Below, piece by piece: positions 34,661 to 45,362 of a stretch of DNA of 64,000 bases. The notes beneath the pieces were generated by a model that was not told where the DNA came from, did no database searches, and worked only from the letters and a program-made list of their open reading frames with translations. The stretch covers positions 496,001-560,000 of the forward strand of contig JAHGAU010000028.1 in assembly GCA_019925105.1 (NCBI GenBank), read 5' to 3'. Source of the DNA: Niebla homalea (Eukaryota > Ascomycota > Lecanoromycetes > Lecanorales > Ramalinaceae). The first letter of the stretch is position 1. Each line of letters begins with the position of its first letter. The position numbers and the translations under genes were made by a program.

Positions 34661-36301
34661 TCAGAGATGCGGAATCAGTTGACTCCAGTCCGGGGTATCA
34701 TATGCTCCCTTTGGTAGAGCGCGAATACTAATGAACGCTTCAACCACTAAAAAGCATCTCGAAAACACATATGCGCCACCGCATATTGAAGCTAGTGTGA
34801 CCAAGAATGCCATCATTGCCTTATTAGCTTTCATCTTGACCACATCAGTCCACAGCTTTTCGACCCAGGGAACCTTGTAACCTAGGCCATTGATGGAAAA
34901 CCATATGAAGCCCGAGGTTGCGATCCAGAGCGCAGATGCACGCCAAAGCCAAGCCTCTGCAATGGTGGGGAAGTCGATCCTCCACGCGGTGAGCTGGATG
35001 CCGCCAAAGGCGATGGATGCGGACCAAAGAATCATACCCATTTTCTTGCCGCCGGTCCCTCGTAGGAGATGCTCGGCAGGCCAGGTGCTGGAATTCTCCA
35101 TGACAAGCTCTTCTGCGAATGAGACTCGAGTGACACGGCCAATGTTGGCAGACTCCACTTTCTCAAAACGTTTAGCGATTGCCGGGTATTGGCGAACGGC
35201 TTGCGCCGCCAGGCCCCAACGCTGCACATCGGTTATACCTGCATTGAGGACTTGCCGGATCGATTTGGCGAGGGGGGAGTCGTTTGCAGGACCACTGCCA
35301 GCAAGGCTGCTTACGTGCCGTCGCGGTTGGAACAGCCCATGAGCAAGTGGGCCTGTCTGCTCCGAGCCGAAGTCTACATCACCATTTGTAACGTTTTCTT
35401 CATTCGGCACAGTCTTCACAAAAGCCAAGCCCGACAGCTCCGAGTCTAGCCATTCCTGCCTGGCGAAGCCTGGGCGATCGCGACCATAGATGCTGATCTG
35501 ACTACTCATGTACATATAGGCTGCGATTGGGGGGACCCAATCGCCGACGAGGTGTGTCGGCTCGCAGATCAGGGAGGGCTTGTTCCACCACAAGAGGTAG
35601 ACCAGGAAGAGGCAAAAGATGTGCGCGGTGGTGTTGACCTCCAGTAGGGTCACTGGCATGTGCTGAGCCAAACGACCAATAATTTGAATCAGGAACCAAG
35701 TACATTGGAGGATGATGAGAGTCTTTGCCAGGTGATCTGACTTGCTTTTGTCTTCAATTTGCCTACGAGTAATCTCGGGCAAGTGGCCGCATTCAGCAAG
35801 CAGGGCAACACCTCGGGCCGTCAAGGTCAACCTCTCCAGCTCCGGTAGGCAAGACGCCAACTCGAGGGGTCGGCCTTTTTCGAAATCAAAGACGAAGCCT
35901 CCCATACCGGCGTAGAAGCCGTGGACATCAGACCATTTCCCTTCTCGATCGAGTCGAGTGCTTGCGAGGGACTTCTCTCCTTCGTCCGGCTCGGGCTCTA
36001 GCTCGGCCAATGCGTTGCGTACCATGCCTCGCAGTGTTCGCGCCGAGTTCAACTGCCTCCACGCAACGTAAACCACCAACTCCGGGCCAAAGACGCCGAG
36101 CAGACTCCACTTGACGTATTGGAGCAACAGCTTGATTTGCGGATACTGTCTTCGCGGTATGTCGAGGTGCATTGACGACCAGACACACAAACCGAGTGTG
36201 AGGAGACAGGACGTGAGCAAGGTCACGGTTCCACGTCCATTTGGATCTGAGACCCACCCAACTGTGGTAGCATTACCAGCGACATTGCTATTGTGAGACA
36301 T
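34661..36301 (-). CDS. Conserved fungal multi-span membrane protein
   Basis: Single exon, 546 residues. The N-terminus VGWVSDPNGRGTVTLLTSCL is the signature of a large Pezizomycotina family of unknown function (GWV..P.GRGT). Hydrophobic segments occur near residues 25-45, 65-85, 195-215 and 225-245 (HIFCLFLVYLLWWNKPSLIC), with a cluster at 420-525 near the C-terminus. The middle carries a long soluble loop. No catalytic motif is visible. The start is the first ATG and fits the conserved N-terminus. Role unknown; paralogues are often numerous and lineage-specific. Confidence 0.8.
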   Translation of the reverse strand: MSHNSNVAGNATTVGWVSDPNGRGTVTLLTSCLLTLGLCVWSSMHLDIPRRQYPQIKLLLQYVKWSLLGVFGPELVVYVAWRQLNSARTLRGMVRNALAELEPEPDEGEKSLASTRLDREGKWSDVHGFYAGMGGFVFDFEKGRPLELASCLPELERLTLTARGVALLAECGHLPEITRRQIEDKSKSDHLAKTLIILQCTWFLIQIIGRLAQHMPVTLLEVNTTAHIFCLFLVYLLWWNKPSLICEPTHLVGDWVPPIAAYMYMSSQISIYGRDRPGFARQEWLDSELSGLAFVKTVPNEENVTNGDVDFGSEQTGPLAHGLFQPRRHVSSLAGSGPANDSPLAKSIRQVLNAGITDVQRWGLAAQAVRQYPAIAKRFEKVESANIGRVTRVSFAEELVMENSSTWPAEHLLRGTGGKKMGMILWSASIAFGGIQLTAWRIDFPTIAEAWLWRASALWIATSGFIWFSINGLGYKVPWVEKLWTDVVKMKANKAMMAFLVTLASICGGAYVFSRCFLVVEAFISIRALPKGAYDTPDWSQLIPHL

Positions 36302-37169
36302 AAGTCTATCCAGGGATACCTTTCTCTTTCATGAAGACACCTTCCAGAGATATTTGTGGATACACCGACTCCTTGGAAACATTTAAACCCTCTTACCGTT
36401 GGGACGAAAGGTGGGGGGACTATAGCATCACGTAAGACTGTCTTAAAAGGCAGAACAACAAGATGTGCAGATGAGCCTTGAATGTAGAAAGAGGGGACAC
36501 ATAAAGAGATATTGCATGTCACCTTGATTTTGTAATCCGAATAAGAAAGCTGCGATAAGAATTGCACGCGATTGAGGCTGAGGATCGAGAATCGACCAGG
36601 CCAATGTCTCATTGGGGTGGGGCCAACATGTAGTGTGGAATAGTGCATATTCTGATCAATCAGAGCTCAGCGATAGATTAGGTACATCGTCAAATTATCG
36701 GGCGCCATGAGCTCAGCCTTGTTCGACTTTTTGAACCGATCAGTCGAGACCAGGTTGGCTGCGATAATGGTGGGGCGTAAACGATGCGACAGCACATTCA
36801 CGATACCTTCTTCCGCAGATAGCCTGCAGGACTATGTACTCTTGAAAGTGGAGTCAGAATGCCCTGTGGGATGGTGGAAGAGAAGCAGGCAGAAAAAGCA
36901 CAAATCTCGGTACTTGAAGTCTCGGCCTTCGGGCCGCTACAACATAGACTAATCACACTAAACATACATTGCGTTTAGGGCTCAGAACCAGGCAGTGCAG
37001 CAGGGCTGAGCAGGCACACGACTATTCTTCATCCTTCATCTAGGCGCTGGTTATCACATCAAACATAGAGTATCATCCGATTATTCCAGCCTCGAAAGAA
37101 TTCGAGAATATCTCGCAACAGTGTACATTAAGTCGGACTCCCTTAAAATCGTTTGACCGAGCGCGTACC
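36302..37169. other. Divergent intergenic region
   Basis: Shared upstream region of the minus-strand membrane protein gene and the plus-strand PAQR gene. A short plus frame at 36707-36952 is not recognised. No RNA gene was seen. Confidence 0.5.
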
Positions 37170-38099
37170 ATGTCCAAAAGGCGTCAAATTCGAGGTTCAC
37201 CCACTGCAGCATCCATGACAGAATCAGCTGGAGCCAAGGATCAAGTGGATCAGGAGGATCAACGTTTGCTCGATTGGGATGAATTGCTGGATTGGCAGCA
37301 AGATAATGCCTATATATTATCGTCATACCGACCCGCCAGCTGGTCGTACAAGAAATCCTTGCAGAGCATCTCTCAGATCCACAATGAGTCTGTGAATATA
37401 CATTCGCACCTCTTTGGTGCCCTTCTCTTCTTAGCACTGCCCTTCTTCACGTACGAGATTACATCCTATCGCCACAGCTCAGTCGGGGCAGGGGACATCA
37501 TCGTCTTCTCCACCTTCTTCTACGGCGTTGCGACATGTTTTCTCCTGTCCTCGACCTTTCACGTCATAGCGAACCACAGCCCCACAGTCAACGCCTTTGG
37601 TAATCAGCTGGACTATCTGGGCATTGTGATTCTTATGTGGGGATCCACCATTCCGAGCGTCTACTATGGCTTCTACTGCGATCCGAAACTGCAGAAGATA
37701 TACTGGTCGATCGTCTCGTTCCTCGCCATTCTCTGCGTGTTCGCTACCATGAATCCAGCATTCCGAGGTCCCAAGTTCCGTCCATACCGATCGCTCATGT
37801 ACATTGGACTAGGCTTCTCCGCGCTTGGCTTCGTGGTTCATGGTTTGATCCTGTACGGCTGGAAGACTCAGAACGCTCGCATGAGCTTGAGTTGGATGGC
37901 GCTAATGGCCGCATTCAACATGATCGGTGCAATAGCCTATCCTGCCAGGGTTCCGGAAAGGTTCGCCCCTGGCAAATTTGATATCTACGGGAATTCCCAC
38001 CAAATCCTACACGTCATGGTCATCCTTGCTGGCTTGGCTCACATGTTTGGGCAGTTCAACAGTTTCAGCCACATCCATGACGAATCTTTCTCCTGCTGA
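37170..38099 (+). CDS. PAQR family receptor-like protein (AdipoR / yeast IZH type)
   Basis: Single exon, 309 residues. A soluble N-terminus contains the conserved LLDWDELLDWQQDNAYILS and SYRPASWSYKKSLQSI. Then comes IHNESVNIHSHLFGALLF, the invariant entry into helix 1, and seven hydrophobic helices. The zinc-site residues of the family are present: SSTFHVIANHS in helix 2, the Asp in GNQLDYLGI, and HQILHVMVILAGLAH in helix 7. In yeast the IZH proteins are linked to zinc and sterol homeostasis, and animal AdipoRs have ceramidase activity. The orthologue here is probably IZH3-like or IZH2-like, but which is not decidable by eye. No sign of damage. Confidence 0.92.
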   Translation: MSKRRQIRGSPTAASMTESAGAKDQVDQEDQRLLDWDELLDWQQDNAYILSSYRPASWSYKKSLQSISQIHNESVNIHSHLFGALLFLALPFFTYEITSYRHSSVGAGDIIVFSTFFYGVATCFLLSSTFHVIANHSPTVNAFGNQLDYLGIVILMWGSTIPSVYYGFYCDPKLQKIYWSIVSFLAILCVFATMNPAFRGPKFRPYRSLMYIGLGFSALGFVVHGLILYGWKTQNARMSLSWMALMAAFNMIGAIAYPARVPERFAPGKFDIYGNSHQILHVMVILAGLAHMFGQFNSFSHIHDESFSC

Positions 38100-39521
38100 A
38101 TGATAGTACTTGATGAAAAGTGTTGCCTTCGCCCATTGCTGCCTGCCCCTTAGAGGCCTCATGGGCCCCGCTGAAGGGGAATAGTAGCAGAATAACGCTA
38201 AGATATTATCAAAACTGGTATCTAATGATCTTTTATCAACCCGGGGCAATGACGTCGTTCCATTGACCTCCTTAAACTTGTCTTCTGAGATCATGTTTAT
38301 GCACGCAACATACCAGAGAGGCGGTACCCGTTCTCTCGATCTCAGGATGATTACCCCATAATTCAGACAAAATTCTCAACGCGTAAAATCTGAAAGATGT
38401 GGTGATCTTCAGCAAGAGAGTCGCTCTTCACCTCAGCATTGGTTCCTCCTGCAGAGTGTATCCCGCTTGAGTATCGAGCACCCTCTAAGTCCCGGTAAGA
38501 TCTCGAAAACACAGTCACCTTCGCGGGCCGTTCTAGGCCAACAATTCAAGCGAAATCATGAAGCCTCGGTGTCTCGTATCTAGCAAAGCACCTGCTGAGA
38601 TGTCCAGTGCATTCAACCCAGCAACCTTAGCGACCTCAGTACTATCCGATGCATCAATGGACCGTAGACCAAGCGATTCTGATAGCACAAGTGTCAAGGA
38701 ATGCCTTTGGTTCGCGGGTAGAGATTCGTGGCCCAGAACGCGAACCTCAGAGGGATGACTATTCGGTTGGAGCCCGGGGCTAATGCGCCGACTGGAGTCT
38801 CCACTGGTATTCGGAGGAAACGCACAGGTAACCACTATGAGCTATAGCAGAATCGATCACCAGGTTAGATCAGCCTTGCTCACTCCAGGTTGGGAGGGTC
38901 TCGATTCAAGAAATTGAACAATCCTATGTGCCCCGGCAGAATCAAGTTGGCACGTAGATCTGATATAGTATCTTGAGCTATGTCATCTACTACATTAGAC
39001 AAGAAAATTTCCGCTGCATCCAAGGGGTCAAATTCATCGCTTTGTGGGATATCTCTCCACTTCTGGCTCAAAGTTCGAAGACAAGATCGTAAACGGATCT
39101 TTGATTGGTTGCACGGGTATCAACTCAATCCAATCTAGGGAGGTAGCCAGTAGTAATGGAAAGAATGATACGATATCTGCTCGTGAATTTGCCAATGGAA
39201 CGGATGTGGGTTATTGTACATCAGGAATGGAACGCAAACGTCGAACGGCCAGCCACCTATGTCAGGACCACTGATGAAGATACCATCGAGCTTCAATGCA
39301 ACCGGGCAGTGGAGCACTGGCGAAACCGTGCAGGCTTTGAGGACTTTTTGATATAATTCTGATAGGGAGCTCGTACTGAATCAACCAGCTTTCTCCGTTT
39401 GAGAATCGACTGCAACTCCAAGATTGCATGATTTCATGGCTGAGCTTTAAGTCCAACAAAACACCACGCAGGCTATGCCATGACTTCATTCGGACGAATT
39501 CGCGTTTCGCATCCTCCCCAC
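38100..39521. other. Gene-poor stretch
   Basis: Lies between the convergent PAQR and RanGAP genes. Short frames on both strands (38533-38835, 38880-39071, 39262-39525) show no recognisable protein. Nothing else is supported. Confidence 0.45.
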
Positions 39522-40810
39522 TCATTGAACGTGTGTCTTTCCCAATACGGCTGCGAGGTCATCAACATCCTTGTCCTTCTTCTCCGCCACTTTCTGATTC
39601 TCCTCTTCATCCGCGTCCTTTAGCACCGTCTCTCTCTTCGCCTCATCTTCTCTCTCTTCGTCCTCCTTTTCCTCATCATCCACGTCTCCTTCATCCTCCT
39701 CATCACTCTCCTCTTCCAAGTCACTCAACTCATCCAACCCCCACTCCCCCTCCATCTCCTCCTCAACCCCAGCCTCCTCTTTTCTCTTCTCCAGAAGCAA
39801 TCTCAATCCCTCTACCCCCACATCATCCTCGGCAAATTTATTTCCATTCACCTCCACCCTCCTCAATTTGGGCAGCCCATGCTCTGCCGCCCCCTTGATT
39901 GCCGCTATCCCTTTGGCGTCAATCTCATTATACTGCAACCTCAACACTTGCAGCCGCTGATTCTCCCCCTTGGCCAATGCATCCGCGAGCGCCACCGCCC
40001 CCCTCGATCCGAGCAACGAATCCCCCACGCCCAACTCCTCCAAGTCCCGCCACTTCCCCACCACCTTGGCCAGACTGCGCGCCCCGCTCAGCGTGAACGT
40101 ATTATCCTGCAGATCCAGCACCCGCAACCCGGCACACCTGCCCAGCCCGTGCTCCAACACCCGTGTGATCCCCTCCTGCCGGATCCCATTCTGCACCATC
40201 CGCACCTCCCTCAACCCTTCCCCGTGCGCCTCCAGCATCCCCACCCACGCCGCCATCGCCCCGCTCTCCAACCGGTTCCGCCCACATATGATCACCTCCA
40301 ACGGCGGACTCCCCGGCGTCCGCGCCTTGAGCGCCGCGAGCCCGCGCAGCGCCTCCGCGACCTGCGCCCCGGCATTGGGTCCCAACCCGTTGTTCTGGAG
40401 GCGGAGCACCCGGAGCGGGGCCGCGCGGGCGAGGTAAGCGGTCAGCGGGGCGACCGTGTTGAGCCCGAAGGCGTTGTCCGAGAGGTCGACGTCCTCGAGC
40501 TGCGGGCACTGCAGCAGTCCCGTGAGGAGGGAGTCCAGCGCGGGCGGGATCTCGTGGAGTAAGCGGGCGGTGAAGATGTCGGCGAGGTTGGCGGAGCGGA
40601 GGTGCCGCAGGGAGGGGAAGTGGGTGGATAGGTGGTGTGAGGCTGGGGCGCCGAGGGAGGTGCCGGAGAGGGAGAGGGAGGTCAGGGTGGAGGCGGAGAG
40701 GATGAGGGGTTTCAGGTGGGGTTCGATGTCTTCTTGTGTGGTGAGTTTGAGGGGGTGGAGTTGGGGGAGAGCTGGAAGTGGGTTGAGGAGGAGGAGGGGG
40801 AGGGCGCCAT
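39522..40810 (-). CDS. rna1: Ran GTPase-activating protein (RanGAP / Rna1)
   Basis: The minus strand encodes the conserved LKLTTQEDIEPHLKPL, a leucine-rich-repeat domain (repeated LEDVDLSDNAFG, LRVLRLQNNGLG, LREVRMVQNGIR, LRVLDLQDNTFT, LQVLRLQYNEID) and a long Asp/Glu tail (DLEEESDEEDEG and onward), exactly the RanGAP layout at about 429 residues. RanGAP stimulates GTP hydrolysis by Ran in the cytoplasm and sets nuclear transport direction. The natural start is the ATG at 40810, which opens MAPSPSSSSTHFQLSPNSTP. That frame is one base out of step with LKLTTQ at the run of five G (plus strand 40751-40755). An indel there, or an assembly error, is the simplest explanation. The only ATG in the downstream frame is at 41111 and would add about 119 residues unlike any RanGAP. 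Confidence 0.88.
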
Positions 40811-41199
40811 TATTTGGGGGGTATGGGTGGAGTCGGGGGTCGAGATTGATGGCTGAGACGGTGTTTAGGTACGATCGAGGCTTGCGTAATAGGTGAGGAT
40901 GTTGGAATGGAGAGGGTAAACAGTAAATGTGGGTTGAGTCAAGAGTATCCCTCGGTTGCAAAATATCTGAGAATCCTTGGCGCGGAGACACACCTTTTTT
41001 AAATCTTAGGGCAATAGAACTAGTCTTACAGTAACATAGTCGACAGAGCTCTTCCACGACCAATATCGAACCTTCCAACTTGCTCCTAATGGGAATTGTT
41101 AACAGATACATTCAAAGGACACTTGTTCTCTAGGGACGGTATTTCGCCGTTAAGTTCAAAACATAATCCCTCGAGAAGCTGTCTGGGCGCCAAGGAATT

Positions 41200-42850
41200 T
41201 CAGATACTCCGTACAGTCGGTCTCGCTTGGCACCACTTCGGTAAAAATGTCATTACCCAGTCCGCTATTGCTTGGAGCTCATCTGTGTCCATGCGTCGGC
41301 GTCCATATCTCTTGACCCGGTTCTGAATTGAATGGAAGCTTTTGTCTTTGAGCTTGAGATCGTGAAGTGTGACCCCGTGCGGAGTTGAAGACGTGTTGCT
41401 TACGTCAATGAGACATTTGAGGGGACCAAGGAAATTGGCTGGTCCTGTTTCAAGTGGCGTCCCGCTCAAGAAGACACAGAATGGGATGCCATCCGCGCAG
41501 AGTTGATGGAGCTCCTGAATGGAATTGAACGGTGGTGAGTCAATTACCTTGGAATGATGGAACTCATCAATAACGATCCACCCGGGCATGAAAGCAGGAT
41601 CATCGTAATATTGGGGCTTTTGGGAGTGCTTGGTCTGACGCTCGGTAAGGTAGTAAGTATGACTAACTCGGATTACTTCGGAGACCTGTCGCTTATAACT
41701 TTCTTTGGTGGTTACTACGATGAAGCGTTCCTGGCCATCCTTGGGAGCGACATCTCAATGATATGCCTCCAATGGCCGAGGACGATAAGGTGGAGCTTCG
41801 ACCAGGCCGCGTGGATATTCGGCGAGTAGTGCCCATCGCATTGTGGGAGTAATGGGATACTTCGAGTCATAATCTCCATAGCCGACAGCGAATTGCATCT
41901 TCAGTCCTGCTTTAGGGTCGTAGTATCGATGAAAGGCTGTGATCTACGTGTTAAGCAAATTCTTAGGAACAATAATTCAAGCTGCTCCATTGATAGCATA
42001 CAACCTTCGCAATTCAGATTGGACGTCACAAGGGCATTGGAAGAAAAGATCCGTTGGTCGGCAAGTGCCTTGGCCATCATCGTCTTGATGGTGTACAGGG
42101 TGAGCTTCAATATGTTCCCATGCGAGATGTAGCCATCGTTCCAAGAGGATGATCGCCAGCCCTTCCAAAGTCTAAGAAACACCAGAGTCAACATAGATTC
42201 AAGTCTAACTTAGATATAACCCTAACTTAAATATAACATACCTTCCCCAGTCCCATCGCATCCGCTAGGATGCCTCCATTGGTACCGGCTGCGACGCCGG
42301 AAACTTCTTTGGCCCGAACGTGGAACCAGTAGACGGCGAAAAGCTGGTATTGATTGAGCGTGAACGTTAACCCAGGAAACCGGAAATTGGCTGTACTGGT
42401 AGGCGTCTGATGATTAAGTTTGAACATACGGCAACAGCGGTGCCATAGGTCGAGCTCATCTGATATCTGCTCCAGTTTTGGAGAGTCCATTGTAGTGGCT
42501 GCGCTGTGAACGGAGAGGGAGGTATTAGCTATTGTGAATGCTTTCATCTGAGGTAGGCACTCACATGTCTTTCCATTTTCGAGGGTCATCGGTGAGTTCG
42601 TTTTCTGGCGTAATGGTAACTATGACATCAAACTCATCATCAGACTTGCTACGTTGACTATCAGAATACTTGTCGGACTCGCTGCCGTTTTCGGAAGTAC
42701 TCCCAGATTTCCCAGAGTCAGTGTCTGCAGTGATTGATTCGTTCGATGAAATCGAATACACATTAGGAGATTGGTGACGGCGCTGGCGATTGCGCCCAGA
42801 CTGGATGGCCTCATCATCGCTAAGAACCGGTTTTTCGTGTCGCTTGACGA
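41200..42850 (-). pseudogene. Decayed SNF2/DEAD-like helicase, C-terminal half missing
   Basis: Three segments read as an SNF2-type ATPase. From about 42850, an acidic Ser-rich region ends PRKWKD and is joined by an intron (GTGAGT donor at about 42567) to a segment with LTFTLNQYQLFAVYWF and motif I, GGILADAMGLGK. A second intron (GTATGT donor) leads to TLEGLAIILLERWL, IIVPKNLL (motif Ia region), FIVVTTKESYKRQ, motif II WIVIDEFHHSK and motif III FCVFLSGTPLETGP. In the last exon, the frame is continuous except for stops at 41977-41979 (TGA), 41944-41946 (TAG, where NTW is expected) and 41755-41757 (TGA). No helicase C-terminal domain (motifs IV-VI) follows before 41200. It is thus broken and truncated. 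Intact relatives remodel chromatin or act in DNA repair. Confidence 0.7.
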
Positions 42851-42998
42851 CGTCGGTTCACATAATAGCTTTGCTTTATGGTGCATCTGCGTCTACAGGC
42901 TCGCATCGCATCATGGCTGTCAAGTCGGGCGCGATGTGGAAGCAGAATTGGTGCCTTGAGAAAAGGAGTTCAAGAAGCGCTCAGCAGAAGCCAACGAA

Positions 42999-43890
42999 AT
43001 GTGGAATGCTGAGGATTCACCCATAATCCCAGGATTCTCTGCATGGGTCGACAGGCTACTTCGGAGATTGACTATGCCCATAATTACCATTGTTTCTGAC
43101 GGGTCCCCACTGGATCCTTGCCCGGCCTATTCATTCCCCTTTACGTCAAAAACGCGGAATTGCTTTGACGGTCTTAGTCGGCCGAACGCTGCTATGGTTC
43201 CGGTTCAATTGAAACTAGACGTAGTCCACCTTGATTGTAAGGAGATCAGGTGGCGCAAGTTGAAGAAATGGCGATTGTCGGATGACCCTTTCACAGATCC
43301 GAGCTACGTGCACAACATCCTTATATCTGGACATTTCTGTATAGCAAGCACATGGGGAATCTGTGTGATACTTGGAAGAAACAACGTGTCGCATCTGCTT
43401 GCAGAATTCGAATTATTATGTGCATGGCCCAGTCTGCTACATCGAATTCAGTTGAAACTATATCAATCCACTCTTTCCTTTGGGATGACTTCGACGCTAT
43501 ACCACTAGAGTCCAGGTACTTTTCCAATCCTCCGGAAGTTGACGCTGAGATACAGTCCTGGATGAAGACAGACACTCCAATACTCTTGGGAGACTCCGCT
43601 ACATTGCATACTCATGCTGGGAGATGTGTTGCTGTTGCTTGCATGGGCTTCATCGTGAGAGGTGGTCTCACAGGAGATATGTTCGAGAAAGCGTGCGAAT
43701 TACTCCGCATGGTCCGGTCGTATATTGACAGTCACTTCCAAGCTAGACGTTTCACAGACTCTGTCGATCGCCTTGTACGCAGAGAATATTCTCATCATTC
43801 CTAGCACCGGAACTGGACAAATGTATCTAATGAATGCTGCCTTCCGTATACTACCCAAAGCTCATCGTATCTCTTCACACACGCTTTGAT
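42999..43890 (+). pseudogene. Unknown gene, apparently frameshifted
   Basis: Two plus-strand frames carry text that looks like one protein. The first (42999 to about 43410) includes WVDRLLRRL, LDVVHLDCKEIRWRKLKKW and DDPFTDPSYVHNIL. The second (about 43420-43801) continues with MAQSATSNSVETISIHSFLW, SNPPEVDAEIQSWMKTDTPI and ERLVR-like ends. They join only if the frame shifts by one base near 43415, and no intron signal is visible there. I do not recognise the family. It lies back to back with the dead SNF2 gene and may be equally decayed. Confidence 0.35.
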
Positions 43891-44806
43891 ATACATTTGA
43901 CAGGTCAGTTCCAACAGCGGTACAAAGGCGGTAGACCCTCAATGTCGGAACATTGACATTATCATCAATTGGGCCACAGGCAAGCGAGTAGAAAGGCGTT
44001 TCCTCCAGCCAAAAAGCATGAATCCAGAGTCGCTCAATCATCGATTTGGTTACCTTGCTTGCGTGAACGACCCGTGGAAAACGTTCTAATCAAAAGTGCT
44101 CACAGCCTGTTCTGAGGGGGAGTTGCGAGATTGGATGCGTGGTTGTTAATGGGTTTTTTTTTGGTGTTTGTTTGGAATCTGTGGGTGTTGGACTTGATAT
44201 GCGTTGTTCCTCGAGAAGCCTGCTGTGTAGTCATGCAATAAATCGTGTTTTGATGTGTTTGAACATACATGCAATGATAACTTCGTACTTTTGGATAGCT
44301 TTGCATATGCTGGTTGCCTCTCCTGATCTGTGGAGCCACGTCTAAGCGATGCCGTCACCTCCTCCTCTCTACCTCTGGGTAGAACGTCGGATCAGATTTG
44401 CTATGTCAGATGGAAGAATTCCGGCACGTAAACGAATTAAGAATGAAGGTTCTGAGTTTGACTTATGTACCTTTGTTAAATCCTAATACTGGGTTTGCGT
44501 AAGCAATCGTACAATGTTGGACTGTTCGGAAACGGGATATAACGTATTCGAGCTTCGTGGATCCATTGTCTCTGAATCATTTTCGTGATGCCCATATGTG
44601 TCCAACCTATATCATGAATTTTGTTATCTAAAGAGTGTGTTTCCTTCTCCCCTTCTCTACCCCTACAATGCTCCCATCTCCCCCTTTTCCTCCCCGTCCA
44701 CCATCTCAGAAACACCATCCACGCTGCCCCTTTCACCATACTCCATTCCCTCCTCCATCATACCCGCAGCCCATACCCGTTCCACGCCCACCTTCCAACT
44801 TACCTT
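43891..44806. other. Intergenic region
   Basis: No gene is recognised. It contains a T/G-rich tract (44145-44180) and C/T-rich sequence (44640-44770) leading into the 3' end of the small secreted protein gene. Confidence 0.45.
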
Positions 44807-45254
44807 CTAACAATCAATCGAGAAACTCGCGATCCCGGTCCGGCAGGAGCCCACATTGGCCGTGTTCGCATTGTCCGAGCAATCGCTGTCCGTGTAGACG
44901 GTCACGGGACAGGTCTCCGAAGCCACGAGCACGTGGGCGTTGGTGTCTTGTGTCTGGTTTGGTCAGGGGTGGTTAGCGTTGGGATGCATGGGTGGATGCA
45001 TGGGGCGGGACCAGCGTTTAGGGATTGTGGATGGGGAGGGCATTGGATCAAGCATTGGCATGGTAAAGAGGGAACAGGCGGCAGGAGGAGGGGGATTTAC
45101 ATACATAACATTCCCCACCATTGCTATAAACCGTGGTGCTCGCCTGGTATTGGGTGCAGCCGCTGTCGGCGTAGTTGTTGATTTGGGCGGAGCCGGCGAG
45201 GGTGGTGGAGGCGAGGAGGGCCACGGCGGCCAGGGAGGGGATTGAGGCGTGCAT
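44807..45254 (-). CDS. Small secreted cysteine-rich protein
   Basis: Two exons (45254-45105 and 44953-44807; GTATGT donor, ACCAG acceptor, 151-bp intron) give 98 residues. The N-terminus MHASIPSLAAVALLASTTLA is a clear signal peptide. The mature part has Cys in SGCTQY, GECY, ETCPVTVY, SDCSDN, GSCRTG and the terminal SIDC, six in all, enough for three disulfides. The final residue is Cys, followed by TAG. No enzyme motif is present. Size, secretion and Cys content resemble fungal effector-like or surface proteins, but that is inference; I do not recognise the family. The splice was chosen because it keeps frame through all six Cys. Confidence 0.75.
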
Positions 45255-45328
45255 TGTTATTTGAGGTGGATGGCTTGGATGAGGCAACGAACTTATTTCA
45301 GTGTTATTGATTATGGTTTGGGAGGGCT

Positions 45329-45362
<34 letters not shown>

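Noticed and set aside
20218..36301. An intact Starship with the DUF3435 gene as captain and the following genes as cargo.
   Set aside because: The recombinase is badly broken, no element ends or target sites are visible, and several downstream genes look like ordinary genome.
39879..40562. Open frame of 227 codons antisense to RanGAP.
   Set aside because: A shadow of the GC-rich leucine-rich-repeat coding region; its Pro/His/Arg-rich text has no domain.
40811..41111. In-frame ATG at 41111 as the RanGAP start.
   Set aside because: It would add about 119 residues with no RanGAP likeness, whereas the ATG at 40810 gives a typical N-terminus if one base is missing.
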